Below are positions 5,567 through 6,176 of a stretch of 6,176 nt of DNA, piece after piece. Where the stretch lies: contig DJRZ01000065.1 of assembly GCA_002440235.1 (NCBI GenBank), positions 1 through 6,176 of the forward strand. The letters are read 5' to 3'. The notes under the pieces are model-generated. The model was not told where the DNA came from, did not search any database, and saw only the letters and a program-made list of their open reading frames with translations. This DNA comes from Alphaproteobacteria bacterium UBA6347. Lineage in GTDB: Bacteria > Pseudomonadota > Alphaproteobacteria > CAAGCB01 > CAG-977. How positions within the stretch are numbered: the stretch's first letter is position 1; each line of letters opens with the position of its first letter. The position numbers and the translations under genes were made by a program.

Positions 5567-6176
5567 TGGCTTGGCGCATCGTCCAAATCACTTCCGCCTG
5601 CAAACTGTCCGTTAAAAACAGACAGTTGCTGTACGAACCGGAAAACGGCGAAAGCGTCACTCTGCCGTTGGAGGACGTCGCCGTCGTCATTTTGGAAAGC
5701 AAGCATATCTTAATGACGTCGACGTTGCTTTCCGAACTGGCGGAATACGGCGTTTGCCTTTTTTCCTGCGACGGGACGCACACGCCGAACGGCGTTTATA
5801 CGGCTTTCGGCGCTCATTCCAGACACAGCGAAGTCGCCCATTTGCAAATTGAAGCTTCCGAACCGCTGAAAAAAAGATTGTGGCAGAAAATCGTCAAAGC
5901 CAAAATCCGCAATCAAGCCGAAGTTCTGCGCCGCGTCGGAAACCGTTTTTGCGACAAGCTGGATGAAATCGCCAAAAACGTTCAATCCGGCGACGCGGCG
6001 AACGGCGAAGCGTTCGCGGCGGGGGTGTATTGGGACAACCTGTTTGAAAACTTCAAACGTCACGACGCCGACATCACAAACGCGGCGCTGAATTACGGCT
6101 ACGCCATTGTTCGCGGCGCCGTAGCCCGCAGTTTGGTCGGGGCGGGGCTGTTGCCCTGTTTCGGACTGCATCATGC
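5566..6176 (+). CDS. cas1: CRISPR adaptation integrase Cas1, type II (partial, cut by window end)
   Basis: Cas1 is the metal-dependent integrase that, as a complex with Cas2, inserts new spacers at the leader end of the array. The first 203 residues are visible of about 290-300 usual for the family. They start WRIVQITS and include a beta-rich N-terminal domain with PLEDVAVVILES (34-45), LLSELAEYGV and the THTPNG turn (71-76). The helical catalytic domain follows: SEPLKKRLWQKIVKAKIRNQA (98-118), SGDAANGEAFAAGVYWDNLF with the metal-binding Glu148, NYGYAIVRG (176-184), and GLHH (200-203) carrying the metal-binding His. The third acidic ligand lies beyond the window. The sequence matches the Cas1 of type II systems rather than type I. 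Start at 5566 is set by the shared-base overlap with the cas9 stop and an AAGGA site. cas2 and the array are expected next. Confidence 0.97.
   Translation, partial: MAWRIVQITSACKLSVKNRQLLYEPENGESVTLPLEDVAVVILESKHILMTSTLLSELAEYGVCLFSCDGTHTPNGVYTAFGAHSRHSEVAHLQIEASEPLKKRLWQKIVKAKIRNQAEVLRRVGNRFCDKLDEIAKNVQSGDAANGEAFAAGVYWDNLFENFKRHDADITNAALNYGYAIVRGAVARSLVGAGLLPCFGLHH

Overview
The window joins two unrelated blocks, all coding on the + strand. The first (1-2403) is a tightly packed run of three genes for probable envelope proteins. The second (about 2404-6176) is the start of a type II-C CRISPR-Cas locus: a candidate tracrRNA, cas9, and a cas1 cut off by the window end. Lys-AAA/Glu-GAA together with GCG/CGC codons, a signal-peptide and lipoprotein-like N-terminus pattern, and a type II-C Cas9 under 1000 residues fit a Gram-negative bacterium, most likely a proteobacterium. 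A host-associated alphaproteobacterium is my best guess, but that is inference and no rRNA or marker gene is present.

Block 1. The 3' end of an unrecognised gene (frame open from base 3, stop at 470) overlaps the start of a small PEGA-like, possibly lipidated protein (467-1093). That gene overlaps the start of an exported ankyrin-repeat protein (1090-2403). Both junctions are ATGA overlaps with a good Shine-Dalgarno, so the three genes look translationally coupled and probably act together in the periplasm or outer envelope. Their function is unknown.

Block 2. The 199-base gap 2404-2602 is clearly AT-richer than its surroundings and is not empty. It begins with a repeat-length (36-37 nt) element with complementary ends (TTGTAT/ATACAA) and an inner GGGG/CCCC stem, followed by a short nexus-like hairpin, small AT hairpins, and a hairpin followed by a T-rich stretch. 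This is what an anti-repeat plus tracrRNA tail would look like, in the position (just upstream of cas9, same strand) where some type II-C loci carry it. cas9 (2603-5566, 987 residues) has every catalytic residue of the RuvC and HNH nucleases. Its stop shares a base with the cas1 start (5566). There is no csn2 or cas4 between or before them, which supports subtype II-C. cas2 and the repeat-spacer array are not in the window and presumably lie beyond 6176.

Together Cas9, the tracrRNA and crRNAs from the unseen array would cleave invading DNA, while Cas1 (with Cas2) would capture new spacers. Nothing visible ties the ankyrin/PEGA operon to the CRISPR function. The features most worth a second look are the tracrRNA candidate with its two mutually exclusive helices, and the uncharacterised envelope operon.
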